In this document: in pieces, positions 1-6,338 of the stretch
Layout of the letters: every line of letters starts with the position of its first letter
How positions within the stretch are numbered: position 1 is the stretch's first letter
The notes under the pieces: model-generated
Database searches by the model: none
Seen by the model: only the letters and a program-made list of their open reading frames with translations
What the model was told of the DNA's origin: nothing
Position numbers and translations under genes: made by a program
NCBI GenBank assembly: GCA_024687845.1
Contig: JAILEL010000460.1
Span: 1-8,872, forward strand
Direction of reading: 5' to 3'
Length of the DNA: 8,872 bases
Origin: Eubacterium sp.
GTDB taxonomy: Bacteria; Bacillota_A; Clostridia; Lachnospirales; Lachnospiraceae

Positions 1-175
1 TAACAAAACTCACATCAAGCACCTTAGAAGCATCCGCCACATTGACAAGCCTTCCCACAGCAAGCCCCGCAGTACAAGACTCCGCAAAACTGATGTGGTA
101 GCCACCATCAATCAGAAGATTGACAAGAGTAGTTTCGATAGATTCATATGTTTTTTCAGTATTTTCTTCTTTCAT
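1..175 (-). CDS. CinA C-terminal domain (PncC-type nicotinamide-nucleotide amidase-like) protein, 5' end only
   Basis: The minus strand opens with ATG at 175-173 and stays open to the window edge, giving 58 residues; the remainder lies outside. After a polar leader (MKEENTEKTYESIE) come a helix ending in LLIDGGYHISF and then the block AESCTAGLAVGRLVNVADAS, followed by KVLDVSFV. That block matches the signature of the CinA C-terminal domain (AESCTGG...RL.D..G.S...), which contains the nucleophilic serine of nicotinamide-nucleotide amidase (PncC). In characterised members this enzyme deamidates NMN to nicotinic acid mononucleotide in pyridine nucleotide salvage. The start is supported by GAGG at 185-182, six bases upstream. 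Because the domain begins within 20 residues of the start, this is probably the stand-alone PncC form of about 160 residues rather than full-length CinA, which has its nucleotide-binding domain first. Family assignment is strong; enzymatic activity is inferred from the motif only. Confidence 0.85.
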   Translation of the reverse strand, partial: MKEENTEKTYESIETTLVNLLIDGGYHISFAESCTAGLAVGRLVNVADASKVLDVSFV

Positions 176-223
176 TTCTAACCTCACTTTTCTCATAATA
201 AAAATATAACCACACGGACACAT

Positions 224-289
224 AAGAATCACACATATATATAAAACACACTAAGATTTTATAGATTAATTTTATATATGTGATTTCTT
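224..289. repeat. Imperfect inverted repeat (AAGAATCACA... / ...TGTGATTTCTT)
   Basis: The left arm at 224-246 and right arm at 270-289 are complementary apart from a 4-base bulge on the left and a 1-base bulge on the right; the loop of about 23 bases is AT-rich. The arms pair AAGAATCACA with TGTGATTTCTT at the outside and TATATAAAA with TTTTATATA at the inside. It lies 50 to 115 bp upstream of the CinA-like start and could be an operator or a degenerate palindromic element. AT alternation inflates apparent pairing, so confidence is limited. Confidence 0.4.
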
Positions 290-317
290 GCCATGGGAAG
301 TTATATATTATTCATGG

Positions 318-347
318 TTGACTTAAAATACATTATCATATTACCAT
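318..347 (+). promoter_or_regulatory. Weak candidate sigma-A promoter upstream of the methyltransferase gene
   Basis: TTGACT (318-323) matches five of six bases of the -35 consensus. An 18-bp spacer leads to TACCAT (342-347), which keeps only four of six -10 bases. TATTAT at 355-360 is a better -10 box but has no good -35 at the right distance. If this promoter is used, the 5' leader would be about 150 bases and would include both 12-bp palindromes and the perfect inverted repeat ahead of the methyltransferase gene. Low confidence in such AT-rich DNA. Confidence 0.25.
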
Positions 348-362
348 ATGACCATATTATGC

Positions 363-374
363 ATTACTAGTAAT
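363..374. repeat. 12-bp perfect palindrome ATTACTAGTAAT
   Basis: ATTACTAGTAAT reads identically on both strands. Its centre lies 20 bp (about two helical turns) from the centre of the second 12-bp palindrome at 383-394. It is a candidate binding site for a dimeric regulator; no regulator is identified. Confidence 0.4.
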
Positions 375-382
375 ACCTTCCG

Positions 383-394
383 TCTTATATAAGA
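383..394. repeat. 12-bp perfect palindrome TCTTATATAAGA
   Basis: TCTTATATAAGA is a perfect palindrome whose right half overlaps the first two bases of the 23-bp inverted repeat arm. The sequence is not the same as the palindrome at 363-374, so these are not two copies of one operator, although both carry TTA...TAA flanks. Confidence 0.35.
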
Positions 395-449
395 ATCATT
401 ATATATAGTTTAAAACGATAACGGGATTTTAAACTATATATAATGATTC
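393..449. repeat. Perfect 23-bp inverted repeat with an 11-base loop
   Basis: Arms at 393-415 and 427-449 are exact reverse complements over 23 bases. The loop CGATAACGGGA (416-426) is the most GC-rich part of its surroundings. Only 3 of 23 stem positions are G or C, and neither side is followed by a T-run, so this is not a standard intrinsic terminator. Each arm carries an outward-facing TATAAT (439-444 on plus; 398-403 on minus) without a recognisable -35 box. It lies 58 bp before the methyltransferase start, so it would either be a dyad operator or a long 5'-UTR hairpin. The arms share the 8-mer ATCATTAT with the palindrome before the XRE-Uma2 gene (6362-6369). Confidence 0.75.
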
Positions 450-506
450 CAATATATGTATTAGCAATCATTTTATATTTATAGTTATATCTAAGAAAGG
501 ACTCCC

Positions 507-1244
507 ATGAAAATATACAAGGACTTTGCCGCGGTTTATGACCGTATGATGAATAACATTCCCTATGACAACTGGTGTGATTATATCATATCTCTTCTTT
601 CTTTGAATCATGTTTCTATCGGTGATGATGTTACCGAGCTTGGTTGTGGAACTGGAACTGTTACTTCTCTTCTGAGTGACGCTGGACTCCGCATGACTGG
701 CATCGACCTTTCTGAAGATATGCTAAGTATTGCCAGAAGGAAAAATCCTCATATTAATTTTATTCTTCAGGATATGTGTACTTTTACTGTAGATAAAAAA
801 CAGAAGGCTGTTATCAGTGTTGGGGACAGCATGAATTATCTGCTCAAAAAAAGTCAGATTTATAGCGCCATGAAGGCTTCTTATAATGCTCTCGATAAGG
901 GTGGTGTTTTTATCTTCGATTTAAAAACCCAGTATTTCTTTGAAAAAATACTGGGTGACAAAACCTATTCTGAAAATATGGGTAGCTTCAGATATATCTG
1001 GAAGAACCACTATTTTAAGGAATATAAGATTCACAAATATGGTGTAAAGCTTTTTAGGCAAGACGCTACTAACGCTAACGGGAAGTCCTCATATGAGTTT
1101 CATTATCAGAGAGCTTATAGTCCTGATGAGATTATACGTCTTGCCAAAATGGCTGGTTTCAGAACTGTTAAGGTTTATGATGCCTTCACATTTCATAAAC
1201 CGACCAGACGAAGTGAGCGCCATTACATCGTTTGCAAAATATAA
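507..1244 (+). CDS. Class I SAM-dependent methyltransferase, substrate unknown
   Basis: This 245-residue protein has the Rossmann-fold methyltransferase layout. An N-terminal cap helix segment (FAAVYDRMMNNIPYDNW, residues 7-23) resembles the YqeM-like group. It is followed by motif I E-L-G-C-G-T-G (44-50), which binds SAM, the acidic GIDLS (65-69) that contacts the ribose, and an LQD segment (87-89) at the usual motif III position. A strand KGGVFIFDL (131-139) and a C-terminal SERHYIVCKI strand close the fold. AGAAAGGA at 494-501, five bases before ATG, supports the start. The length is normal for the family and no residues of the SAM pocket are missing. The substrate cannot be read from sequence; small molecule, lipid or protein targets are all possible. 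It stands alone on the plus strand and ends 4 bp from the convergent EAL gene. An 11-bp-stem hairpin inside the gene (927-956) looks like a terminator for the opposite strand. Confidence 0.9.
   Translation: MKIYKDFAAVYDRMMNNIPYDNWCDYIISLLSLNHVSIGDDVTELGCGTGTVTSLLSDAGLRMTGIDLSEDMLSIARRKNPHINFILQDMCTFTVDKKQKAVISVGDSMNYLLKKSQIYSAMKASYNALDKGGVFIFDLKTQYFFEKILGDKTYSENMGSFRYIWKNHYFKEYKIHKYGVKLFRQDATNANGKSSYEFHYQRAYSPDEIIRLAKMAGFRTVKVYDAFTFHKPTRRSERHYIVCKI
921..956 (-). terminator. Candidate minus-strand intrinsic terminator inside the methyltransferase gene
   Basis: ACCCAGTATTT (927-937) and AAATACTGGGT (946-956) are perfect 11-bp inverted arms with an 8-base loop that could add a few A-T pairs. 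Read on the minus strand, the stem is followed directly by a T-run (complement of AAAAA, 923-927). That is the order of an intrinsic terminator for leftward transcription. On the plus strand the A-run precedes the hairpin and no T-run follows. It lies about 293 bases past the stop of the minus-strand EAL gene, for which no terminator exists in the 4-bp gap. The stem is only modestly GC-rich (four G-C pairs). Confidence 0.5.
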
Positions 1245-1248
1245 TAAT

Positions 1249-3369
1249 TTAATTCACATCAGAAACTACCTGTTGCATCCTTACAAGATATTCATCCTTA
1301 GGCATAGGCTTTGCGAAATAATATCCCTGTATCATGTCACAGCCCTGGCTTGCAAGAAAGTCAACCTGGTCTTTTACTTCAACACCTTCTGCAACGATTC
1401 TCATGTCGAGATTCTTAGCGAGCTTAATAGCTTCTGATACAACTATCTCTCCTCGTTCTCCTTTATTTTCACCTCTAAAGAATTCAGCATCCAGCTTCAG
1501 AACATCCAAAGGCATATCCTTGAGTGAATTAAGAGATGAATATCCCGAACCAAAGTCATCCATTGATACAGCAAAGCCATATCGTTTAAGCTTATTGATC
1601 GTATTGATCATCGCCTTCTTATCATCGAAGAAGGCGCTTTCTGTAAGCTCTATCTCTATGAGATTATGCGGTGTACCTTCCGCATCAACCATATCTCTTA
1701 TCTGTTCAGCAAGATCATCCTCTATAAAATGTGCTCTTGAAACATTTACAGAAACCGGCACGCACCTCTGTCCTTCATCGAGCCATTTCTTCTGGTCTCT
1801 TGCAACGTGCTTTATCATGTAATGGTCAATCTCAGTAATGAATCCATTTTTTTCAAATATCGGAATGAATCGTCCCGGTGTAACAAATCCAAATTCTGGT
1901 GATTCCCATCTGATAAGTGCCTCGGCACCTCTCAGTTCCTTGGTTTTCGGATCGTATTTAGGCTGATAATATACTGCGAACTCTTCGTTCATGAGCGCCC
2001 TTTCCTGACTTTCCTGAACCTTGTCCAGCCATATCTGATCCTCCAGAAGCTTCTTATCGAAGAATGCAATTCCTGATTCATCTGAATCTGAAAGGGTTGC
2101 TCTTGCAGCACAGGCATTGTTGTATTCTTTCTCAAGAGAAATATCTGATTTTCTTATCTTCTTTCCATCCTGATCGGTGAGATTAATCACACAAACGCCT
2201 GCCTGGAATGTAAACTTATGTCCAGTATCAATCTGCTTTAGTGACGAAATAATAAGTCGGAGTCTCTCTCTTAGTTCCTCCTCATCCTTAAACTTAAGCA
2301 GCAGTGCAAAGTTTGAAGAAGAGGAAGCATGAGCACAGATTTCCTTCTTGTACAGATTACGGTTCAGCATGTCATGCACACGGAAAAGCATTTGTTCACC
2401 CTGTTCGAGGGAATGACATACGCAGTAATTTCTATAGTTAACAAATGTAAGGTTTACCGCTGCATACTTCTCATCTGTACCTGCTTTTTTCATAAGAAGA
2501 CGTTCGCCTTCTATAATGTAGTACATCCAGTTATGACTCTTGGTTATAACGTCAGAGAAGAACATATGATATACTTTATTCTGATGAGCGATAGACCTGA
2601 TAACATTTATCAGCATTCCAAAAACCATGAAGAATACTATCAGAAATACAGTGCCCATAATTATCGCAAATGTGGTTGTTTCTCTCATGTCAAAGCTGAA
2701 AAGGGCTTTTCCAATGAATCTTTCTTTACCACCATTTACATCAACAGATAACCACAGAGGAAGATTCAGCATTTTGGCTTTGGCATTATAGGATATCGAA
2801 AAGCTGGTATCGTCATCACTTACATCAATGGTATTAAGGTTGTCATTTTCCTCATCTTCATCATCGGGATCATATCCGATATGGTGTCCGCCTGACCCTT
2901 CTCTTACTTCCGGACTACTACTCCAATTCTTATAATTCTTCATATCAATCTTAGGTTTACCGTTAGAATCTATCACTATAGATGGATTCTTAGTATCCTG
3001 ATAAACCTCTATCTCATCGGAAAACATCGAAAGAGTTGTTTTCTTAGCAGTAGTTGAACATGTATTTTCTCCATTTTCATAAAGAACCTTACCGTTCTTA
3101 TCTACGATTATATAATCATGACCTTCTGCATTTATATGCTCATAATCAACATTTCCGTTCTTCACCTCAAGCTCATACAATTGAGCCAGATAAGCGATAT
3201 CATCATATTCATTCAGCATCTTTGTATTTAGCAGGTAATTTAGGAAGAATTCCGTACAGAATGCAAGAGTTGAAACCATAATCATTGAAAAAATCACAAA
3301 TAATATAATCGGTCCGACTACTCTTCGCTTTCTGAATTTTTTATATTTTTTAATCCTTTTTGCTGCCAT
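1249..3369 (-). CDS. Membrane-anchored degenerate-GGDEF / EAL c-di-GMP phosphodiesterase
   Basis: This 706-residue protein has a basic N-terminus, a transmembrane helix (about 17-40), an extracytoplasmic sensor region (about 45-228) with an acidic stretch near 167-187, a second transmembrane helix (about 232-257), a GGDEF-fold domain (about 270-440) and an EAL domain (about 455-700). The GGDEF signature is replaced by ASSSSNF (348-354), so no diguanylate cyclase activity is expected. The EAL domain keeps the catalytic set: E483-A-L, N542, E574 of ELTE, D604-D605-F-G, K625, E661-G-V-E and Q681. It should therefore hydrolyse c-di-GMP to pGpG, with the GGDEF-like domain possibly regulatory. The start has GAGAGGTG shortly upstream. 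The gene begins 33 bp after the histidine kinase stop and is probably cotranscribed with the two-component genes. The signal sensed by the external domain is unknown. Confidence 0.92.
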   Translation of the reverse strand: MAAKRIKKYKKFRKRRVVGPIILFVIFSMIMVSTLAFCTEFFLNYLLNTKMLNEYDDIAYLAQLYELEVKNGNVDYEHINAEGHDYIIVDKNGKVLYENGENTCSTTAKKTTLSMFSDEIEVYQDTKNPSIVIDSNGKPKIDMKNYKNWSSSPEVREGSGGHHIGYDPDDEDEENDNLNTIDVSDDDTSFSISYNAKAKMLNLPLWLSVDVNGGKERFIGKALFSFDMRETTTFAIIMGTVFLIVFFMVFGMLINVIRSIAHQNKVYHMFFSDVITKSHNWMYYIIEGERLLMKKAGTDEKYAAVNLTFVNYRNYCVCHSLEQGEQMLFRVHDMLNRNLYKKEICAHASSSSNFALLLKFKDEEELRERLRLIISSLKQIDTGHKFTFQAGVCVINLTDQDGKKIRKSDISLEKEYNNACAARATLSDSDESGIAFFDKKLLEDQIWLDKVQESQERALMNEEFAVYYQPKYDPKTKELRGAEALIRWESPEFGFVTPGRFIPIFEKNGFITEIDHYMIKHVARDQKKWLDEGQRCVPVSVNVSRAHFIEDDLAEQIRDMVDAEGTPHNLIEIELTESAFFDDKKAMINTINKLKRYGFAVSMDDFGSGYSSLNSLKDMPLDVLKLDAEFFRGENKGERGEIVVSEAIKLAKNLDMRIVAEGVEVKDQVDFLASQGCDMIQGYYFAKPMPKDEYLVRMQQVVSDVN

Positions 3370-3401
3370 TGTTTCACCTCTCAGTATCTTAAATGATCAA
3401 C

Positions 3402-3407
3402 ATTATA
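3402..3407 (-). promoter_or_regulatory. Possible internal -10 box upstream of the EAL gene
   Basis: On the minus strand a perfect TATAAT overlaps the stop codon of the kinase gene, 33 bases before the EAL start. No good -35 hexamer lies 16-18 bp upstream, so this is weak evidence for an independent promoter that could uncouple the phosphodiesterase from the two-component genes. Confidence 0.2.
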
Positions 3408-4602
3408 CTTTACGGATAAGTAGTTCTACCACGAAGCCGTCATCGTTATAATATTCCATTCCACCGCCCTGTTTTTCCATGTACCATTTTACAAGGTACA
3501 GACCCAGTCCGTAGCCTGTTTTCTCCTGAGCATCACTGCCTCGATAGTATTTTTCTACTACTAATGGAAGTTCTTCCTCAGGTACACCAGGGCCGCTGTC
3601 CTTAATCCTTATTCTTATAAAATCCTTCTTTACGCCTTCTCCGGTCATCACACCGCTTAATTCCTCGAAGAAAACATGTATATCCGTTCCGGCGTATTTG
3701 TAGGAATTACCTACGATATTATCTACAACCTGCTCCATTCGGAGGACATCCATATATACGAGACATTCCGGAATGCTGTTATCCAGTATGATATTTCCGT
3801 AATCTTTTAAACCTCTGAAATATCCTTCTATTTTTTTCGAATCATTTTCAGTAGCCTGCACATGTATCTCGTCCATATCGTCAAGGGTTGCTCTGAATAC
3901 ATTCTGAACCAGCTGATTGATAGTCTCTGATTTGTTGGAAATGTAACCTATCTTTTCCAGCATGTTGTCATTTTCCTGAAGTGCTGACTGAAGTCCGGGA
4001 ATCTTAGAATCGTCTGATTCACCGATTGAATCAAGCTCACTCGTAAGCTTCGTGCGTTCCTTCATATATTTCATCTCAAGAACCTCGCAGGTTGCCTGAA
4101 TTGTGGCAACTGGAGTTTTAAGATCATGACTAAGCTCAGCTACAAGCTCTCGCTTGGCATGCTCTGCGGCAAGTTCTCTGTCCTTGGCAGCTCTCAGTTC
4201 TTCTCTCATCAGATCAAAGCTTTCCGTAAAGCCTCCAAACATATTTTCTCTATGCATCGGAAGTGCTGTATCCAGATTGCCCTTAGCTATCTCTGATGCA
4301 AAGCTCTCCATTTCTTTAACCGGCTTAATCTGCTGTAAATAAACAAGTAGGATAAATAAATATCCGGAAATCAAAATGATAACCCAGAATATTATAAGAT
4401 ATTTCATCATCAGTCCCTGGGCATCCATAAAACTGCTATTTATACTCGACCAGACCTTTTTGTAAACCTCTATCTCGCTGTCATCATAAGAAGCTACGTT
4501 GTTTGTTACAATACCGATCTTTCTAAATTGATAGAGCAAAAATCCCAGACCAGCAAGCATCATAGCTGAAAATATTAAGATTACATTTCTTATACTTTTC
4601 AT
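3403..4602 (-). CDS. HAMP-containing sensor histidine kinase
   Basis: This 399-residue kinase has transmembrane helices at about 7-27 and 67-89 enclosing a short external loop of about 39 residues. A HAMP domain (about 88-141, with P94) follows, then a DHp domain with the H-box ELSHDLKTP (H159 is the phosphorylated histidine), and a HATPase domain with N-box N295/N299, G1 box DSGPGVP (335-341) and G2 box GYGLGLYLVK (363-372). All catalytic motifs look intact. From the H-box to the second DHp helix (TINQLVQNV, 227-235) the distance is about 70 residues, some 30 more than usual, because of a charged insertion at about 180-212. ATG overlaps the response regulator TGA by 4 bp (ATGA), indicating translational coupling, and the only close Shine-Dalgarno-like GGAG sits just two bases from ATG. 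Its partner is surely the adjacent regulator. The signal is unknown; the short loop suggests membrane or partner-protein sensing. Confidence 0.93.
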   Translation of the reverse strand: MKSIRNVILIFSAMMLAGLGFLLYQFRKIGIVTNNVASYDDSEIEVYKKVWSSINSSFMDAQGLMMKYLIIFWVIILISGYLFILLVYLQQIKPVKEMESFASEIAKGNLDTALPMHRENMFGGFTESFDLMREELRAAKDRELAAEHAKRELVAELSHDLKTPVATIQATCEVLEMKYMKERTKLTSELDSIGESDDSKIPGLQSALQENDNMLEKIGYISNKSETINQLVQNVFRATLDDMDEIHVQATENDSKKIEGYFRGLKDYGNIILDNSIPECLVYMDVLRMEQVVDNIVGNSYKYAGTDIHVFFEELSGVMTGEGVKKDFIRIRIKDSGPGVPEEELPLVVEKYYRGSDAQEKTGYGLGLYLVKWYMEKQGGGMEYYNDDGFVVELLIRKV

Positions 4603-5360
4603 ATCTCCAAAATGTATCCTGTTCCCCAGATTGTTTTGATAAATTCCGGATTATTAGGATCCTCCTCAAGTTTTTCTCTGAGTTTTCTTATATGAACATT
4701 GAGTGTACCATCTGAATAAAACGTGTCGCCCCAGACCTCTTCAAAGAGCTGGTCCTTTGTTACAATAGTATTCCTATGTTCATATAATGAACTGAGAAGT
4801 GCAAATTCCTTGGCTTTGAGTGAAACCCGCTTTCCTTTTATAGTTGCTGACATTGTTGGTGCATCAAGAACGATTATATTATTTTCTGAAGCATCCTTTA
4901 ATTCTGAAGTATCTCCACTTGACGCATTTTGACCTGCACCGCCAGTAGCCGCCTGTTCTGCCGCCAGAGTTTCAACCTGGGACAGCTTTTTCAACTGCTC
5001 TACTCGTTTCAAATTCACCTTAACCTTTGCAAGCAGAACCGAAAGGCTGTATGGTTTCTTAACGTAGTCATCTCCACCAATGCTGAGAGCTATCAGTACA
5101 TCATCATCACTCTGTCTTGCACTTATAAAAAGTATTGGAAGCTGATATTTCTCTCTCACTTTTTTACAGACTTCAAAGCCCGATCCGTCTCTCAGATTAA
5201 TATCCAGAAGAATAAGATCCACTTCATTTTTTTCCAGAAAATCATAACAGGACGAAGCACTTTCCACATACTCCGTCTTTATATCAAACATCTGAAAATA
5301 TTCAGCTGTCATTTTGGCCAGTTCAATCTCATCATCAACTATTAGACAATTATAATGCAT
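4599..5360 (-). CDS. OmpR/PhoB-family response regulator
   Basis: This 253-residue protein has an N-terminal receiver domain (1 to about 120): acidic pair D9-D10, phosphoacceptor D53 in LILLDINL, S80 as the switch residue and K102 in the VKKP motif. A linker of about 40 residues (124-162), partly Ala/Gly/Ser-rich (for example EQAATGGAGQNASSGDT), leads to an OmpR-type winged helix (163-253). That domain carries KEFALLSSLYEHRNTIVTK, the recognition helix region GTLNVHIRKLREKL and the terminal GTGYILEI wing. It should be phosphorylated by the kinase encoded just downstream and bind DNA as a dimer. The linker is longer than the 10-20 residues typical of the family. The upstream purine tract AGGGGG is about 12 bases from ATG, an unusually long spacing, which suggests modest initiation or read-through translation from the upstream gene. 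The 53-bp gap to the XRE-Uma2 stop shows no clear promoter. Confidence 0.93.
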   Translation of the reverse strand: MHYNCLIVDDEIELAKMTAEYFQMFDIKTEYVESASSCYDFLEKNEVDLILLDINLRDGSGFEVCKKVREKYQLPILFISARQSDDDVLIALSIGGDDYVKKPYSLSVLLAKVKVNLKRVEQLKKLSQVETLAAEQAATGGAGQNASSGDTSELKDASENNIIVLDAPTMSATIKGKRVSLKAKEFALLSSLYEHRNTIVTKDQLFEEVWGDTFYSDGTLNVHIRKLREKLEEDPNNPEFIKTIWGTGYILEI

Positions 5361-5413
5361 TTTTATTAATTTCCCCCTTAGGCAATCTTATCGGAACATT
5401 AATTTTTATTCCA

Positions 5414-6334
5414 TTAGTAAACTGCCTCATTATCTGTAATTCCAAGTATGTCTGCATACTCATGCAGATAATCTTCGAGCTCCTTCATATCTATCTGAAT
5501 ATCACCATTAAAAATATCAATGGGCACCTTTTCATTATAACCGAATACTTCAATTGTTTCATTCAGAAAATTATGTTTTATTACCTGTTTTTTCTTATTA
5601 TTTATTATCCAATATTCCTGAATTCCCGATTCTCTGTACTTTTGGGTTTTTATATACATATCTTTTGTTTTTGAAGATTTGGAAATGATTTCTATAACAA
5701 ATCTCGGAATCCAAGGTATTTCATTTCCGTCTTCATCAGTTTGTAATTCCTCAGAGCATTTAATCACTATATCCGGCTGTACTACTGTAGTAGGTCCATC
5801 ACTATAATCAAGTCTGACATCTACAGGAGAAGCAAATGATAAACATCTTCTTTTTCTTTTTCTAAGCTCATTATTAAGAAAATTATTAATATATCCAGAA
5901 ATTGCCTGATGTGTATATGATGGTGATGCCATAACATAAATAATTCCATCTATTATCTCTACTCTTTTTCCCTCCGGAAGCTCTAGAGCCAGATAATCCT
6001 CATATGTATATCCAGTTCTGGAAAATATATTTTCAGCCCCTCCAGAAACCATCTTGTTTTTTTCATATATAGTATACCTCGCACCAGGTTCCTGAACCTC
6101 ATTTTTATTTTCGTAAAGGTTTTGGTCCTTTTTATCAGATATATCACACAAATATATATCCAGCGAATTAAAAGCCTGATTCAGCTTCTCAATCGTTGTT
6201 CTCCTTGGATTTGCATTTTCCCCACCAAAAAGCTTCTGAACCGAACTTACGGACACACCTGAGAGTTTAGCTATCTCTTCATATGATAACCCCTTCGCGG
6301 TTCTTATCTTCTTCATCTCATTAATTGTAAGCAT
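5414..6334 (-). CDS. XRE-family HTH fused to a Uma2 (DUF820) PD-(D/E)XK nuclease-like domain
   Basis: This 306-residue protein starts with an XRE helix-turn-helix (about 5-55: IRTAKGLSYEEIAKLSGVSV followed by SSVQKLFGG and PRRTTIEKL). A linker (about 60-106) leads to a Uma2-family domain (about 108-265). Recognisable Uma2 landmarks are YTYEDYLAL (109-117), VEIIDGIIYVMASPS (125-139), HQ (142-143), VVQPDIVI with D188, FVIEIIS with E215, D225 and K229, Y233, and GIQEYWIIN (237-245). D188, E215 and K229 are plausible members of the PD-(D/E)XK metal site, so the fold core looks intact; actual nuclease activity of Uma2 proteins is poorly established. A perfect AGGAGGTGG ribosome binding site (6347-6339) fixes the start. 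The gene is markedly AT-rich (47 G+C in 180 bases at 5521-5700) compared with flanking genes, consistent with acquisition. It has its own promoter with a palindrome over the -10 box, suggesting autoregulation by the XRE domain. Confidence 0.88.
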   Translation of the reverse strand: MLTINEMKKIRTAKGLSYEEIAKLSGVSVSSVQKLFGGENANPRRTTIEKLNQAFNSLDIYLCDISDKKDQNLYENKNEVQEPGARYTIYEKNKMVSGGAENIFSRTGYTYEDYLALELPEGKRVEIIDGIIYVMASPSYTHQAISGYINNFLNNELRKRKRRCLSFASPVDVRLDYSDGPTTVVQPDIVIKCSEELQTDEDGNEIPWIPRFVIEIISKSSKTKDMYIKTQKYRESGIQEYWIINNKKKQVIKHNFLNETIEVFGYNEKVPIDIFNGDIQIDMKELEDYLHEYADILGITDNEAVY

Positions 6335-6338
6335 AAAA

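Larger units (their letters stand above)
176..506. other. AT-rich divergent intergenic region with several dyads, no gene seen
   Basis: This region separates the divergent CinA-like gene (minus) and the methyltransferase gene (plus). I found no open frame with a ribosome binding site on either strand and no tRNA-like or recognised riboswitch structure. It contains an imperfect inverted repeat (224-289), a promoter-like TTGACT (318-323), an 8-bp tandem direct repeat ACCATATG/ACCATATT (343-358), two 12-bp palindromes (363-374 and 383-394) and a perfect 23-bp inverted repeat (393-449). The ten bases ATAAGAATCA occur at the left edge of both long inverted repeats (222-231 and 389-398). No confident promoter for the CinA-like gene was identified. 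Confidence 0.7.

Noticed and set aside
393..449. Intrinsic terminator at the 23-bp dyad
   Set aside because: The stem has only three G-C pairs, no T-run follows on either strand, and it lies upstream of both divergent genes rather than downstream of one.
1093..1437. Open frame on the plus strand across the methyltransferase/EAL junction
   Set aside because: It overlaps two real genes in other frames, shows no domain, and its composition follows the shifted codons of those genes.
1612..1636. 9-bp inverted repeat CGCCTTCTT/AAGAAGGCG with a 7-base loop, as a plus-strand terminator for the methyltransferase gene
   Set aside because: It lies 370 bases past the stop inside the EAL coding sequence, is followed only by CTTTC rather than a T-run, and is explained by codons for AFFDDKKA.
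2329..2751. Long open frame on the plus strand opposite the EAL gene
   Set aside because: No convincing ribosome binding site or recognisable domain, and it is fully antisense to a gene with clear GGDEF/EAL homology, so it is a shadow frame.
5361..5413. Promoter for the response regulator in the 53-bp gap
   Set aside because: No TATAAT/TTGACA pair at the right spacing was found. A GATAAT inside the end of the Uma2 gene lacks a credible -35 box.
5451..5468. 7-bp inverted repeat TCTGCAT/ATGCAGA near the 3' end of the XRE-Uma2 gene, as an operator for the response regulator gene
   Set aside because: It is short, lies within coding sequence, and is not tied to any recognisable promoter; chance is an adequate explanation.
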